A DNA stretch of 64,000 nucleotides from Gentiana macrophylla. Lineage: Eukaryota; Streptophyta; Magnoliopsida; Gentianales; Gentianaceae. The notes under the pieces were generated by a model. It was not told the origin of the DNA. It saw only the letters and a program-made list of their open reading frames with translations, and searched no databases. Shown here piece after piece: positions 47,802 to 59,110 of this stretch. Made by a program: the position numbers and the translations under genes. The stretch covers positions 53,936,246-54,000,245 of the forward strand of contig CM047817.1 of NCBI GenBank assembly GCA_026214975.1. The letters are read 5' to 3'. Each line of letters opens with the position of its first letter. Positions within the stretch are counted from its first letter, which is position 1.

Positions 47802-49507
47802 TGTTGGACTTATTTCTTAGTTTTGATGATGAGTGCCATACTAGTTTTGTTATAGTGCAAAGGCAAAAGATGTCTAGATAAAATGTATAGGTTTATTAGA
47901 GTTTGATTCATAAATAGGTTTGATCAAGCGAGCATTTGTAAAGGCTGGCGATTGATATCAATGAGAGATGGTCTAAATCGATGGGGTAGATAGGTCGATG
48001 GGCGGTCGGGAACTCTTGAAGATCAAGGCGAAGGTGAGGGTTCAAACTCAGTAAATGAAGGCTAAGGGATCAAACTTAGTATTTAAAGTCAAGGATATGG
48101 AATCAGAATTTAGGCAAGTCTGTGATGACCTAAACTGATTACATATTACCTTGTGTAGAAGGTCTAAGTTCCATAAGTTGGATGATGTTTGGAACTTAGT
48201 TATAATTAAAATGATGTAATCTAACTACACAAATAAAAGTTAGATAAAAGAAATCAATTTGCTTGCATTTTATACACAACAACATCTTTGTTCAATGATG
48301 ATTGATACTTCAAATAGATGATAAGCTCTTGATATATATCTCGATTTATTCAAGATTATTTTGGAAGACTACATGGATAAGGATAGCCAACTACCTCTGA
48401 CTTATCAAGAAAATCAAAGGTTGAGATTAAAAAGACGTTGGGATGATTCAGGACTTTATCCAATGGACACAAGTCAAAGGGTGGACAGATCGCGATCTTG
48501 TCAAAAGGAATTACGGCGATGTCGATCCCTATGAATAGTGACAGATTGCTTATCAGATGGGACAAATACAAGGAACGGTCACATTTGAATTTCAAATGCA
48601 AGTCACATGCATTCCTACCTATAAATAGAAGACTTTCAACTCAAGAAAATATGATAAATTTTGGGATAAACTTTAAGTGATAATCTTGGTGAAAAACACC
48701 TGCTTGAACTTCTTGAGCTTAAGGTCTTGATCTAGTTATTTTCTTCAAGTGCATTACGTGTTCAAGCTACATCAAGCATACACACTTGAAGGCGCAAAAA
48801 GTGCTTGATTACATCATCCTAATCAAGCTGCTGCAACTGAATCATTTGTTTGATTCATTCTTTATTTTATAAAGAACCTGCTGAAGACAGTGAAGCATCT
48901 GTTAGGTGTGAAAGACTGTTGTTTGTGGTGGAGCTGGTGAAGAGGCAATCCTACCCTTCAAGGACCGGTGGAAGACTAAGGAGCAGCAATTCTACCTGTT
49001 CCCAGTTTTCAGTTTGTGAAGCCATAGTCATTGGTGAAGGACAAACAACTTAGGAATCTTTGTAACAGCTACCTCAAAGATCTCTAGTGAATTTCCTCCA
49101 ACATCACAGGAGAAGAGTGGACGTACAGGATTACATCACCTGGAACCACTATAAAAACCTGCCTACTTACTCTTTGCTTTTACTTTACGCACTTGTTTTA
49201 TTTCACTCATCAACCTCTCTGAATCTAGCAAGCTGAAATCACACACCGCACTCTGAGTATCTAATACTTAGTATCATATTTAACAACAAGTAATAAGGCT
49301 TAAATTTAGATATTATTCATTTGCACAAATTCGAAGAAACTCAACTATCGGTGAACTCTTGTTTATCGTGACCCTCTCGAAGTCTCAACAGACTCTGAAG
49401 TATCGTGATTTAGCTGAAGTTTGCGAAATTTGTTAACTCCAAAGTTTTAAGTGTTAAGTTTATTCACCCCCTCTAAATTTAACCAAAGCCTTTTCAAGGG
49501 ACCAACA
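47802..49507 (+). repeat. 5' LTR of SIRE-like copia element
   Basis: 1706 bp starting TGTTGGACTTATTTC and ending GGGACCAACA. It aligns end to end with 56719-58435. It contains TATA boxes at 48620-48627 (TATAAATA) and 49150 (TATAAAAA), both repeated in the sister LTR. Differences from the sister are concentrated at CAG/CTG sites. Confidence 0.9.
48620..48627 (+). promoter_or_regulatory. TATA box in copia LTR
   Basis: TATAAATA in the context CCTACCTATAAATAGAAGAC, repeated exactly at 57538-57545 in the 3' LTR. A second candidate TATAAAAA lies at 49150. Either could serve the LTR promoter. Confidence 0.45.
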
Positions 49508-49508
49508 A

Positions 49509-49521
49509 TTGGTATCGGGCG
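49509..49521 (+). other. Primer-binding site, distorted
   Basis: TTGGTATCGGGCG lies directly after the LTR. Initiator tRNA-Met priming would need TGGTATCAGAGC, so the CAGAG core has become CGG. Confidence 0.6.
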
Positions 49522-49610
49522 ATGTTACATTACGAAGGAATGCTACTTGTTGTGCTTGTGAAAATTCTTTAAAACTTTCTTTCAAGTCACTGATTTTCAA
49601 GACTTGCATC

Positions 49611-50829
49611 ATGGACAACACACAGTATGCTAGAACTATGTGGATGTGTTCTCTTGATAGATATGATGAGTATAAGCGTCGAATGCAGGCATATCTTGCT
49701 GCTACTCTTGATGAGATGATGGATGTACTAACTAAAGGACCACTTTGGAGATTACAAAGCGATATGCAACGTGGGTGATACAACTGAGTACATTCCTAAA
49801 CCAAAAAGAGAATGGAATGCAGAAGACAGAAAAAGAGCAAACCTCAACAACATTACTATAGACATCATTTACAGAACCTTGGATAGTAATATGTACATGA
49901 AGGTTAAAGATTGCAAGACTGCAAAGGAACTTTGGGACAAGATTCACTTGATCTGTGAAGGCACTGATGCAATAAAGAAGAACAAAATCAGTGTAGCCAG
50001 AAAGAGGTTCCAAAAGTTCAAAATGCTTCCAAATGAAACCATTGAGCAAATGGAGTTCAGATTCATTGCAATCCTGGATGAACTTACCCTGCTAAGTGTA
50101 AGTTATTCAAAAGAGGAAATAAACACCAAAATCTTGGAAGCTCTACCTGCAAAAGATGTTTGGAAAATGAAGGTATTGCAATTGAAGAAATGAGGAAATT
50201 GAATGAAGAAGACACCTTCAAGTTGTTCTCTGATCTTAAGGCATATGAATTTAGCAAGAAGTGGTGCACAAATCGAGAAGGAAGAGCCAAAGACCATTTG
50301 CATTGGCTGCTTCACATCATGAAGAAACATCGAGGAGGACATGATGATATCTTTGGATGAGATGCAAGAACAAATTGCCCTACTGAGCAAGAAAATCAGG
50401 ATGATGAAGACTGGAAAGGCCTCTGCAAGAAATTTTACAAAGAGGCCTACTGAAAGAAGGAAAGAAGAATCAAGGAAAGATAATGATTATCTGTGCTTTC
50501 ATTGCAAGAAACCAGGGCACTTTAGACCTGACTGTCCTGAATTAAAACAAGGCAAGGAACCTGATTATCTCTGCTTCAACTGCAAGAAGCCTGGACACTT
50601 TAGACCAGATTGTCCAGACCTACTGAAGACCAAGAGTCAACAAAGAAGACATGGCAAGAAGGCCATGGTTGCTGAAAATGAATCAGGGTATGATGTGGAA
50701 TCTGAAAAAGGAAATGAATCAGATGATATAGCACTGGTTGCTGATATGGAGGATTATGCTTTGATGGCCAATATGGATGAAATTGAGGAGGTATACAACA
50801 CTTTGTATCTATCAATACTCCAAATTTAA
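49611..50829 (+). pseudogene. gag: Copia gag, frameshifted, with two zinc knuckles
   Basis: Gag forms the retrotransposon particle and packages RNA. The ATG at 49611 opens MDNTQYARTMWMC, a capsid-like start. The frame breaks near 49775, 50175 and 50345. Readable parts are the helical gag core with TAKELWDKIHLICEGT (about 49920) and a C-terminal basic region. Two CCHC zinc knuckles, CFHCKKPGHFRPDC and CFNCKKPGHFRPDC, are 26 residues apart (50491 and 50569). The second is a DNA-level duplicate of the first. An acidic stretch follows, up to a stop at 50829. The architecture and the insertion of the LTRs point to the SIRE clade of copia elements. Confidence 0.8.
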
Positions 50830-51959
50830 AGTGATTGTGAATCAACATGTGGTTCAAATCCTAGAAATTACGACAACAATGAGACTTTGGATGCCATCCT
50901 TAATCAAGCGAGGATAATACAATCTGGTTATGAGGTTGTGAAGGTGAAAAAGCTCTTGAATTGGAAGTTGGAAGATTGAAAGGCTGAATTAAGGGTTCTC
51001 AAAGGTAAAGAAAAGGATGTTGGACAGAATCAGGGTAAGTCTGCTGAACATCCAGCAGTCTCTGAATCTGCTAAACCATCTTGTTCCACTCTTGTATACA
51101 AATCGGGAAAGCCTTATGGAGATAGAAGCGGGCTTGGATTTGGAACTCAACAATCTACAAGAGTGGATCCAGTAAGGTCACCGAACTAGCACCATAATTG
51201 GTCCTAAGTTTGTACACACTAGATCCAACTCCCGATGGAATTCTTTGAAGCGATAAAACCCAATGAGAATGCTTCAAGGAAGCAAAATCGAGAAGTCTAA
51301 GAAGTCAACGACTCTAGTAAAAGAATAAATCCAATAATAGAATTTCTTTGTGCCTTAAGCTCTTGATATAGCGACTGACACTACCAAGTCTGCTTGGACC
51401 ACGAAGGGGTAAGAAACATAAATATTCCAAGGATAAGAATCCTAAACCCAAAAATGTTGATCATTCAAGGGATACTTATCTCGGGGGAAAGGTAGACTGT
51501 TCCCTCTTGATGATGATTGGAATATTCTGCATCTCTTGTTAAAAATAGTAAGTATAACCATATTGCTAGGGTAAAACCTATGCAATGGAATCGACCAAGG
51601 GCTCAAAGCCGAGAGGACTTATACAAGGCCTCGGCAGAGACCTCAATGCAGACTCCATATTATAGAGTACATTCTAACAGACATGCGGCACACTATGGTT
51701 ATGCAAATGTTTTTAACAACAAGAATCACTTCAAACGACATTATAAACCAAAGGCCGAGAAAAACATATGTGATTCTACACAACCTCTTTGTTAGAACTT
51801 ATGGATGTGTGGAATACATGTATGAACAAAGTATGAACCAAAGTATGACACATTCATGAGAAGACCTTATGGAGACATGCCAAGGGTCATGCTTACCACT
51901 GACCATTATGGACCCAAACAGGTTTGGGTACCTAAAATGCATTAACTTTGTTTTGTAGG

Positions 51960-52190
51960 GTGTCTAGTACTTTGACAGTGGATGTTCCAGACACATGACA
52001 AAGAATAAGCACTGTTTATCAAACTTTGTGGCAAAAGATGGTCCAAGGGTGAATTTTGGCAACAAAAATACACATGGATATACAAGAGGATATGGCACAC
52101 TTATCAGAAATGGACTTACAATCAAGAATGTTGCATATGTGGAAGGATTTGGATTACAACTTGCGAGCCTTTGGACAATTACGTGATATG
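51960..52190 (+). pseudogene. Copia protease remnant
   Basis: The frame at about 51968 contains the active-site signature DSGCSRHMT (aspartic protease, with the copia DSG form), followed by NKHCLSNFVAKDGPRVNFG, the usual downstream segment. The region between gag and here (50830-51960) is broken by many stops, so gag and pol are no longer connected. Confidence 0.75.
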
Positions 52191-52329
52191 GGATACAAGG
52201 TCACTTTTGACAAAGACAAGCGCATTGTCATTAGTGAAAGAGGTGATCAAGTTGTACTTGCTGGTAGAAGACAACAGAATATGTATGTTGTGGATTGGTC
52301 TCTGCTGCAGATTCGAAACACATCGATAG

Positions 52330-53260
52330 TGCATACCAAGTCTGAACTAAATTGGTTATGGCACAAGAAGTTGAATCACTTAAACTTTGATGATATCAAT
52401 CAGTTGGTGAAGAAGAAACTGGTGGTTGGTTTACCCGAAATCACATTTAAAAGGATGCAATATGTGATGCACATCGGCAAGGTAAACAGATAAAGTCAAG
52501 TTTCAAATCAAAGACCAAACAATCAACTAATAGAGTGTTGGAGCTGATGCACATGGATCTTTTTGGACCAATAACTCCAACAAGTGTAACAGGAAAGAAG
52601 TATACCCTAGTGGTTGTGGATGATTATTCTAGATACACTTGGGTGATATTCATGAACAAGAAAAGTGAAACACTTCAAAGCATGCCTAATCTTTTGAAGA
52701 GATTACAAAATGAGAAAAGTTTAACAGTCATAAAGATAAGATCAGATCAGGGTACTGAATTTCTCAACAAAGTTATAAGAGAATATTGTGAACAGAATGG
52801 TGTACTACATCAACTTGTCTTGCTTTGGTACACCTCGAAGAAAATGGAGTTCTTTGAGAGAAAAAGCAGAACTTTAAAGGAAGCGGGAAGAACAATGATT
52901 TGTGAAGCATTGTTACTGAAAGATATTGAAAAGCAAGCGATAAATCTGACATGCTATACACAAAAGCAGAACCTCGATAAACAAGAAGGCTCTTGAAGAC
53001 ACCTTATGAGGTTTGGAATGGAAGGAAACCTAACATATCTTATTTCCATCCTTTTGGAAGCAAATGTTTTATTCTAAATCATAAGGTACATTTGAAAACA
53101 TTCCAACCAAAATCAGATGAAGGAATTTTCTTAGGATATTCTTGATCGTGAGCATTGAGTCTTGAACAAAGATCAACGAAACATGAAGAAACAATCCATG
53201 TGGTGTTTGATGAACCTAAGTTTCTTGGTATGGAAGATGAAGATTGTGGACTGCTTTGAA
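52330..53260 (+). pseudogene. Copia integrase remnant
   Basis: Integrase inserts the cDNA into the genome. The N-terminal histidine pair is readable (LWHKKLNHLNFDD), but the following cysteine pair is scrambled (52450-52480). The catalytic core at 52535-52996 has the first aspartate in HMDLFGPITP, a VVDDYSRYTWV segment, and the second aspartate in RSDQGTEF. The region that should carry the catalytic glutamate runs out of frame near 52840. The late integrase segment continues in other frames to about 53260. Confidence 0.8.
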
Positions 53261-53550
53261 AATCAACATGTCAGCGATCCAGTTGTGTTGAAGTCTTGGA
53301 AAGATTCAATGACTTAAAAGTTTACGATCGCGCCTCTTTGAACACCCTACGATAATGTTACGGATGCAACAAGCTGAAGCGGTTCAAGGATCTGCTGAAC
53401 CCCTGTAGAAGAAGCTACAACAGACCTACTTGAAGATGAGGTTCTGTTAATCAAAACAACGAGAATCCACAATGGTTAAGGAATCACCTGCTTGAACACA
53501 AGTTATTGGCAATGTCTGACAAGGTGTGAGGACTAGAAGACAAGCTGGAA

Positions 53551-54690
53551 GCTATGTTCACTTGTTTTCTATCTCAAATGGAGCCTAAAGTTGTTGAAGA
53601 AGCAATTTGAGATCCAGTTGGATAATTGCTATGCAAGAGGAATTGAATGAATTTGAAAGAAATCAAGTTTGGACACTAGTTGATAGGCCAAATCATGCAA
53701 ATATCATTGGTACTAAGTGGGTATCTGAGAAATAAACTTGATGAATCTGGTACCATTGTGAGGAATAAGGCCGGACTAGTTGCAAAAGGCTATTCTCAAG
53801 TGAAGGAATAGATTTTGATGAAACTTATGGACTGTTGCAAGATTGGAAGCTATCAGTTATTCTTGGCACATCTTGCATATAAGAACTTCAAAGTATATCA
53901 AATGGATGTCAAAAGTGCATTTTTGAATGGCATTCTAGAGGAGGAAGTGTATGTTCGACAACCTCCTAGATTTGAAGTTAAAGATCAAGAAGATAAAGTG
54001 TATAGACTCAACAAAGCACTTTGTATGGTGAAACAAGCACCAAGAGCATGGTATGAGACTCTATCTCAATTCTTGGTGGACAATGGTTTTACAAAAGGGA
54101 CCATTGACAAGACACTTTTCGAGAATCGAGTGAAGGGGACAACACCCTGCTGGTACAAATTTATGTGGATGACATAATTTTTGGTTCTGAAAATGATCTA
54201 CTTTGTGAAAAGTTTGCAAATCTAATGAATAGTAAATTCCAAATGAGTATGATGGGAGAAATAAACTACTTTTTGGGATTGCAAGTTAAACAGATGAAAG
54301 ATGGAATCTTCATTCATCAAACCAAATATACCAAGGAGTTGCTGAAGAAGTTCGGTATGGAAAACAGCACTAAGAGTTCAACTCCTATGAGTACAAATAT
54401 TAGGTTGGATGAAGATAAAGAAGGCAAAGATGTTGATCAGACCTTATACAGAAGGATGATAGGCAGTCTGCTGTACCTCACTACCAGCAGACCTGATATA
54501 TCCTTTGTTGTAGGTGTTTGTGCAAGATTTCAATCCAAACCCAAGGAAAGTCACTTAGGTGCAGTCAAGAGAGTTCTCAAGTACATTAAAGAGACTTTGG
54601 GAGTAGGGATATGGTATTCTAAGGAAGGAAGCTTCAAAGTAATATCCTACTCAGATTACGATTATCTTTGGATGCAAGATTGATGAAAAA
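53551..54690 (+). pseudogene. Copia reverse transcriptase remnant
   Basis: Starts with a segment equivalent to the minus-strand copy (SQMEPKVVEE). The catalytic palm is at 53815-54177: QMDVKSAFLNGILEEEVYV, RLNKALCMVKQAPRAWYE. A frameshift near 54150 moves the active-site segment VDDIIFGSEND into the next frame (54160-54683), which continues with FLGLQVKQ, the YTKELLKKFGM block and LLYLTTSRPDISFVVG. The catalytic aspartates are present at the DNA level, but the enzyme cannot be made from one frame. Confidence 0.85.
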
Positions 54691-55108
54691 GCACCTCGAG
54701 GAACACAATCGGTTAATGGGAAATAGACTGGTTTCCTGGTTTAGCAAGAAACAGAATTCTATATCAACCTCTACTGCTGAAGCTGAATACATTGCTGCTG
54801 GAAGTTGCTGTGCACAAGTACTATGGTTAAGACAACAATTAAGGGATTATGGAATTGAAGAAAAGGAAATTCCAATTATGTGTGACAACACAAGTGCAAT
54901 TGCAATCACAGAAAATCATGTTTTGCACTCTAGAACCAAGCACATTGATGTGAGACATCATTTTATAAGAGATCATGTTAAAAAAAGAGATGTTGTGGTT
55001 CTATATATCCCTACTGAAGATCAACTTGCTGATATTTTCACTAAACCACTTGACAGTGAAAGATTTGCCAAATTAAGGACTGAGCTTGGTATTATAAAGA
55101 TTGACTGA
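54668..55108 (+). pseudogene. Copia RNase H remnant
   Basis: Reads STAEAEYIAAGSCCAQVLWL, the conserved region around the catalytic glutamate, then MCDNTSAIAITEN with a catalytic aspartate, HIDVRHHFIRDHV, and the end QLADIFTKPLDSERF to a stop at 55106. The preceding acidic segment lies in the previous frame, overlapping at 54668-54683, so this is a frameshifted continuation of the RT. Confidence 0.85.
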
Positions 55109-55675
55109 TATTCAGCAATGTACTGGAATTCACCAAGGGGATTAGTCTTTGCTATGTTGGGTGAGCTCACTTAGCGAGATTAGTCATTGGTATCAACAAT
55201 TCCATGTACTTATGTTTGGACAATTAAGCAAATGAGGTTGCCAAGGGATTGGTCTTTGTCATGTTGGGTGAGCTCACTTGATGGATCGAGTCATTGGTAT
55301 TAAACTTCATCTTGTATTATCAATTGAACAAAACAAGAAGAAAACAAGGATCAACAGAGTATTACATCGTGATTCTTGAAGTCCATTTATCAATGAGATC
55401 TGCGAGTCCACCCTCTTGAGGATTACCTGTTTGGATGAAACGTTACTCAGTCAAAGTTATTAAAGTCAAAAAGCATATTGGCGGGATATTTATCCTATCT
55501 TTTATTACCATAGTTAAACCATTCAACGGTTACAAATGTTATGGAGGAGTAATGGGCCACGTGTCAAGACAGATTTTACTCAAGATTAATCGTGGTTACC
55601 TCGATATGCGTGCAATGACAGCTTCAACTACCCACTTGTCTATATAATCGGTCGTACACATGCCAGACTCTCTAC

Positions 55676-56603
55676 TTGCAATTTCTGCTTTATCTCTGCA
55701 AATCCTACTTGTGTGAACACAGATTTGAGAGCAATTCTTCTTCATCTTTTTCTTATTTCAATGCGGAAAGAGTTGAAGTTCAAATCGAATCAAGCCAAAG
55801 TGTTAGAGGATATATTGTTGATGCAAATCAAACAGAGTTGGCCATTAATATAGGTCGAAGAATAAGGAGGTTTGCAGGCTTGGAAAACAAACTCAATATC
55901 AGATTAGAAACAATTTGATATACCAATGTCATTGATTTCTGGAAGAATATGGTTGTGGAAGAAGGAACTGAAGCATTCAAGACAACTGTGAATGCTGAGG
56001 AACTTGTAATCTCCCGTTTTGTTGATGATGTCACTAAGGGGGAAGAGGGCCAATCAGCTGCAGCAAAGAAGGCTGCAAGACTCTTTGCACAGAAGAGATG
56101 GACAGATGATACAAATGCCTTGAAACACACTTTGCGAGTCCAACTCAACGATGATCTGCTTAGACAAGTACAAGAAAGAGTATTACAACGAGAGGAGACC
56201 TTATCATGACATGGGATTTCATGAAGGTCTTAACTCTTTCTTGAGTTTGAAATTTTGGGAAGCAAGAGTCGAGCTCTAAGGGCAAGCAGCAGTAGAGCAG
56301 AGAGGTGATAAGGTGCTACCTATTACAAAGGCAAAGGACTCACTGGATGAATTCAAGGAGCTGTATATGAGGTTTGGATTCAAAGTGAATGACATCAATC
56401 TTGTCCTGCCTGAAGCATGGAACTGGTGGAAACAAGTCAATTCTTATATTGATTTTACACTAATTGAGAATGAATGGATGAGTCAAATGATAGAAGAGAT
56501 CGAGAGCTATCAAGAGCAAGTGAGAAGGCTAGAAGAGAAAGAGAAAGAGACAATAGATCGAAGATACTTATTATTCTTTATCCTTGTTGCATCTAGTTTG
56601 TAA
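55676..56603 (+). CDS. Extra ORF in env position of the copia element, broken
   Basis: About 560 bp after pol and 110 bp before the 3' LTR purine tract, two reading stretches share a frame (55676-55918 and 55949-56209), separated only by a TGA at 55916. A third (56313-56603) is in another frame. The product is Glu/Lys/Arg rich and helical, with segments such as EEGQSAAAKKAARLFAQKRW. Near the C-terminus it has a coiled-coil-like run (EEIESYQEQVRRLEEKEKE), then a hydrophobic tail (YLLFFILVASSL) and a stop. An additional ORF after pol is known in SIRE-type elements and is called env-like by position; I cannot show envelope function here. It could also be a captured host fragment. Confidence 0.55.
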
Positions 56604-56705
56604 TAATCGAACATTGTTTATAATGAGAATTGACTGAATTTGTTACTGTTTTTGTGTTTTATCTTTTGCTTTCTTTGATTAGGTGAGGTAGTGGCATCAT
56701 CACCA

Positions 56706-56718
56706 AAAAGGGGGAAAT
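56706..56718 (+). other. Polypurine tract of copia element
   Basis: AAAAAGGGGGAAAT immediately precedes the 3' LTR start (TGTTGGAC), the normal place for plus-strand DNA priming. Confidence 0.75.
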
Positions 56719-58435
56719 TGTTGGACTTATTTCTTAGTTTTGATGATGAGTGCCATACTAATTTGTTATAGTGCAAAGGCAAAAAGTTGTCTAGATAAAA
56801 TGTATAGGTTTATTAGAGTTTGATTCATAAATAGGTTTGATCAAACGAGCATTTGTAAAGGCTCACTGATTGATATCAATGAGATGGTCTAGTCGATGGG
56901 GTAGATAGGTCGATGGTAGTGGGAACCTCTTGAAGATCAAGACCGAAGGCCGAGGGTTCAAACTCGATAAATGAAGGCTAAGGGATCAAACTTAGTATTT
57001 AAAGTCAAGGATATGGAATCGAAATTTAGGCAAGTCTGTGATGACCTAAACTGATTACATATTACCTTGTAATAGAAGGTCTAAGTTCCATAAGTTGGAT
57101 GATGTTTGGAACTTAGTTATAATTAAAATGATGTAATCTAACTACACAAATAAAAGTTAGATAAAAAATCAAATCACCAGCTTGCATTTTATAGACGACA
57201 ACATCTTTGTTCAAATAGATCGATTGATACTTCAAAGAGATGATAAGCTCATTGATATATCTCGATTTATTCAAGATTATTTTGGAAGACTACATGGATA
57301 AGGATAGCCAACTACCTCTGACTTATCAAGAAAATCAAAGGTTGAGATTAAAAAGACGTTGGGATGATTCAGGACTTTATCCAATGGACACAAGTCAAAG
57401 GGTGGACAGACTGCACTGTCAAAAAGGAATTCTGACAGTGTCAGTCCTATGAATAGTGACAGATTGCTTATCAGATGGGACAAATACAAGGAACGGTCAC
57501 ATTTGAATTTCAAATGCAAGTCACATGCATTCCTACCTATAAATAGAAGACTTTCAACTCAAGAAAATATGATAAATTTTTGGGATAAACTTTAAGTGAT
57601 AATCTTGAAATAAAAACACCTGTTGAACTTCTTGAGCTTAAGGTCACGATCTAGTTATTTTCTCCAAGTGCATTCTGTGTTCAAGCTACATCAAGCATAC
57701 ACACTTGAAGACGCGCAAGTCGCTGATTACATCATCCTAATCAAGCTCTTTTAATCGAATCATTTGTTTGATTCATTCTTTATTTTATAAAGAACCTCTT
57801 GAAAGACAGTGAAGCATCCATTAGGTGTGAAAGATGTTTGTTTGTGGTGGAGTGGTGAAGAGGCAATCCTACCCTTCAAGGACCAATGGAAGACTAAGGA
57901 GCAGCAATTCTACTGTTCCTGGCCAGCTTCGATTTGTGAAGCCATAGTCATTGGTGAAGGACAAACAACTTAGGAATCTTTGTAACAAATACCTCAAAGA
58001 TCTCTAGTGAATTTCCTCCAACATCACGGGAGAAGAGTGGGCGTCTGAGATTACATCACCTGGAACCACTATAAAAACACCGCCTACTTACTCTTTGCTT
58101 TTACTTTACTGCACTTGTTTTATTTCACTCATAAACCTCTTCGAATCTAGCAATCGAAATCACACACACACTACTGAGTATCTAATACTTTGTATCATAT
58201 TTAACAACAAGTAATAAGGCTTAAATTTTGATATTATTCATTTGCACAAATTCAAAGAAACTCAACTATCAGTGAGACTCATGTTTATCAAAGCCACCCT
58301 CTTCGAAGTCTCAAAGAGACTCTGAAGTATCAGCAGACTGCTGAAGTTGCAGAATTTGTTAACTCCAAAGCTTTAAGTGTTAAGTTTATTCACCCCCCCT
58401 CTAAACTTAACCAAAGCCTTTTCAAGGGACCAACA
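56719..58435 (+). repeat. 3' LTR of SIRE-like copia element
   Basis: 1717 bp starting TGTTGGACTTATTTC and ending GGGACCAACA, the partner of 47802-49507. Directly after it the interrupted chromovirus LTR resumes with GTTTC. Confidence 0.9.
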
Positions 58436-58483
58436 GTTTCGATTTCTGGATAAGGACTCGGTGTCCGGGAACGGGGCATTACA

Positions 58484-59110
58484 GTTGGTATAAGAGAGAA
58501 GCGTCCTTTAGGCTTCATTCCTTTAGATAAGATCTCTTTAGACCACTTAGAACCGTTCTGATCCTTCATAATCTTTTAGAATGTTAGTTGACCTCAGAGA
58601 TACTCGTGTTGATAAGTTTGGAATCAGAAGTTCTAGGGCCTAGCAAGAAGCGAGTGGTTTGGTTCAAGATGGGGATCTAGTGGTTGTGGTTCATCTAGAA
58701 GTTGTTGATGATCGTGTTGGAGTTTACCGTTGAGAAAGAAGAAAAAAAGTACCCTATAGTGTTGAATTCTACGAATCATGGTGTAATTCTAGGTATAGGT
58801 CGGCTATCCAAGAAATTTGTTTACATGGATTGTAAACATAAGGAAATACCTTCCGGTGAGGAATGCACCGAGTAGAAGTTGAATAGTGCAGTTTTAGTTG
58901 TTCAAGAATGGTTTTTCCCATGAGATCCAAGCAGGATGTTTGGGAAGTACACCAAAGAACATGGCTGAATGTTGAACAAGGTCTTGGAAGCAGAGACCTT
59001 CAAGGACAAGCTTTCAATCATTAATGACGCTAAGAGGAACTCAAAATCAAGAAAGCGGGAAAGGCGGACCAAGTCACCCAGTTTGAGTTTTCGCCGTGGA
59101 TGCAGAGTAT
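58484..59110 (+). mobile_element. Chromovirus primer site and lost gag region
   Basis: TGGTATAAGAGAG at 58486 is in the primer-binding position (TGGTATCAGAGC expected for tRNA-Met). The next 600 bp contain no open frame of size and no readable gag or zinc knuckle. Only about 0.6 kb separates the LTR from protease, much less than a full chromovirus gag, so most of gag is deleted. Confidence 0.6.

Larger units (their letters stand above)
45523..58483 (+). repeat. 5' LTR of chromovirus, split by a copia insertion
   Basis: The LTR starts TGTAATATTCCGATTTTC at 45523 and runs to about 47801. It resumes at 58436 (GTTTCGATTTCTGG) and ends GGGGCATTACA at 58483. Without the 10.6 kb insert it is about 2.33 kb, equal to the LTR at 4648-6978, whose uninterrupted end spans the same junction. 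The other LTR of this element starts at 62562. Target duplications flank the insert: GTTT.C at 47796-47801, with one extra A, and GTTTC at 58436-58440. Confidence 0.85.

Noticed and set aside
48356..48601. Minus-strand 81-codon ORF, repeated at 57277-57519
   Set aside because: It occurs twice only because it lies in the two LTRs of one copia element. The middle differs between copies in a non-conservative way, so coding is unlikely.
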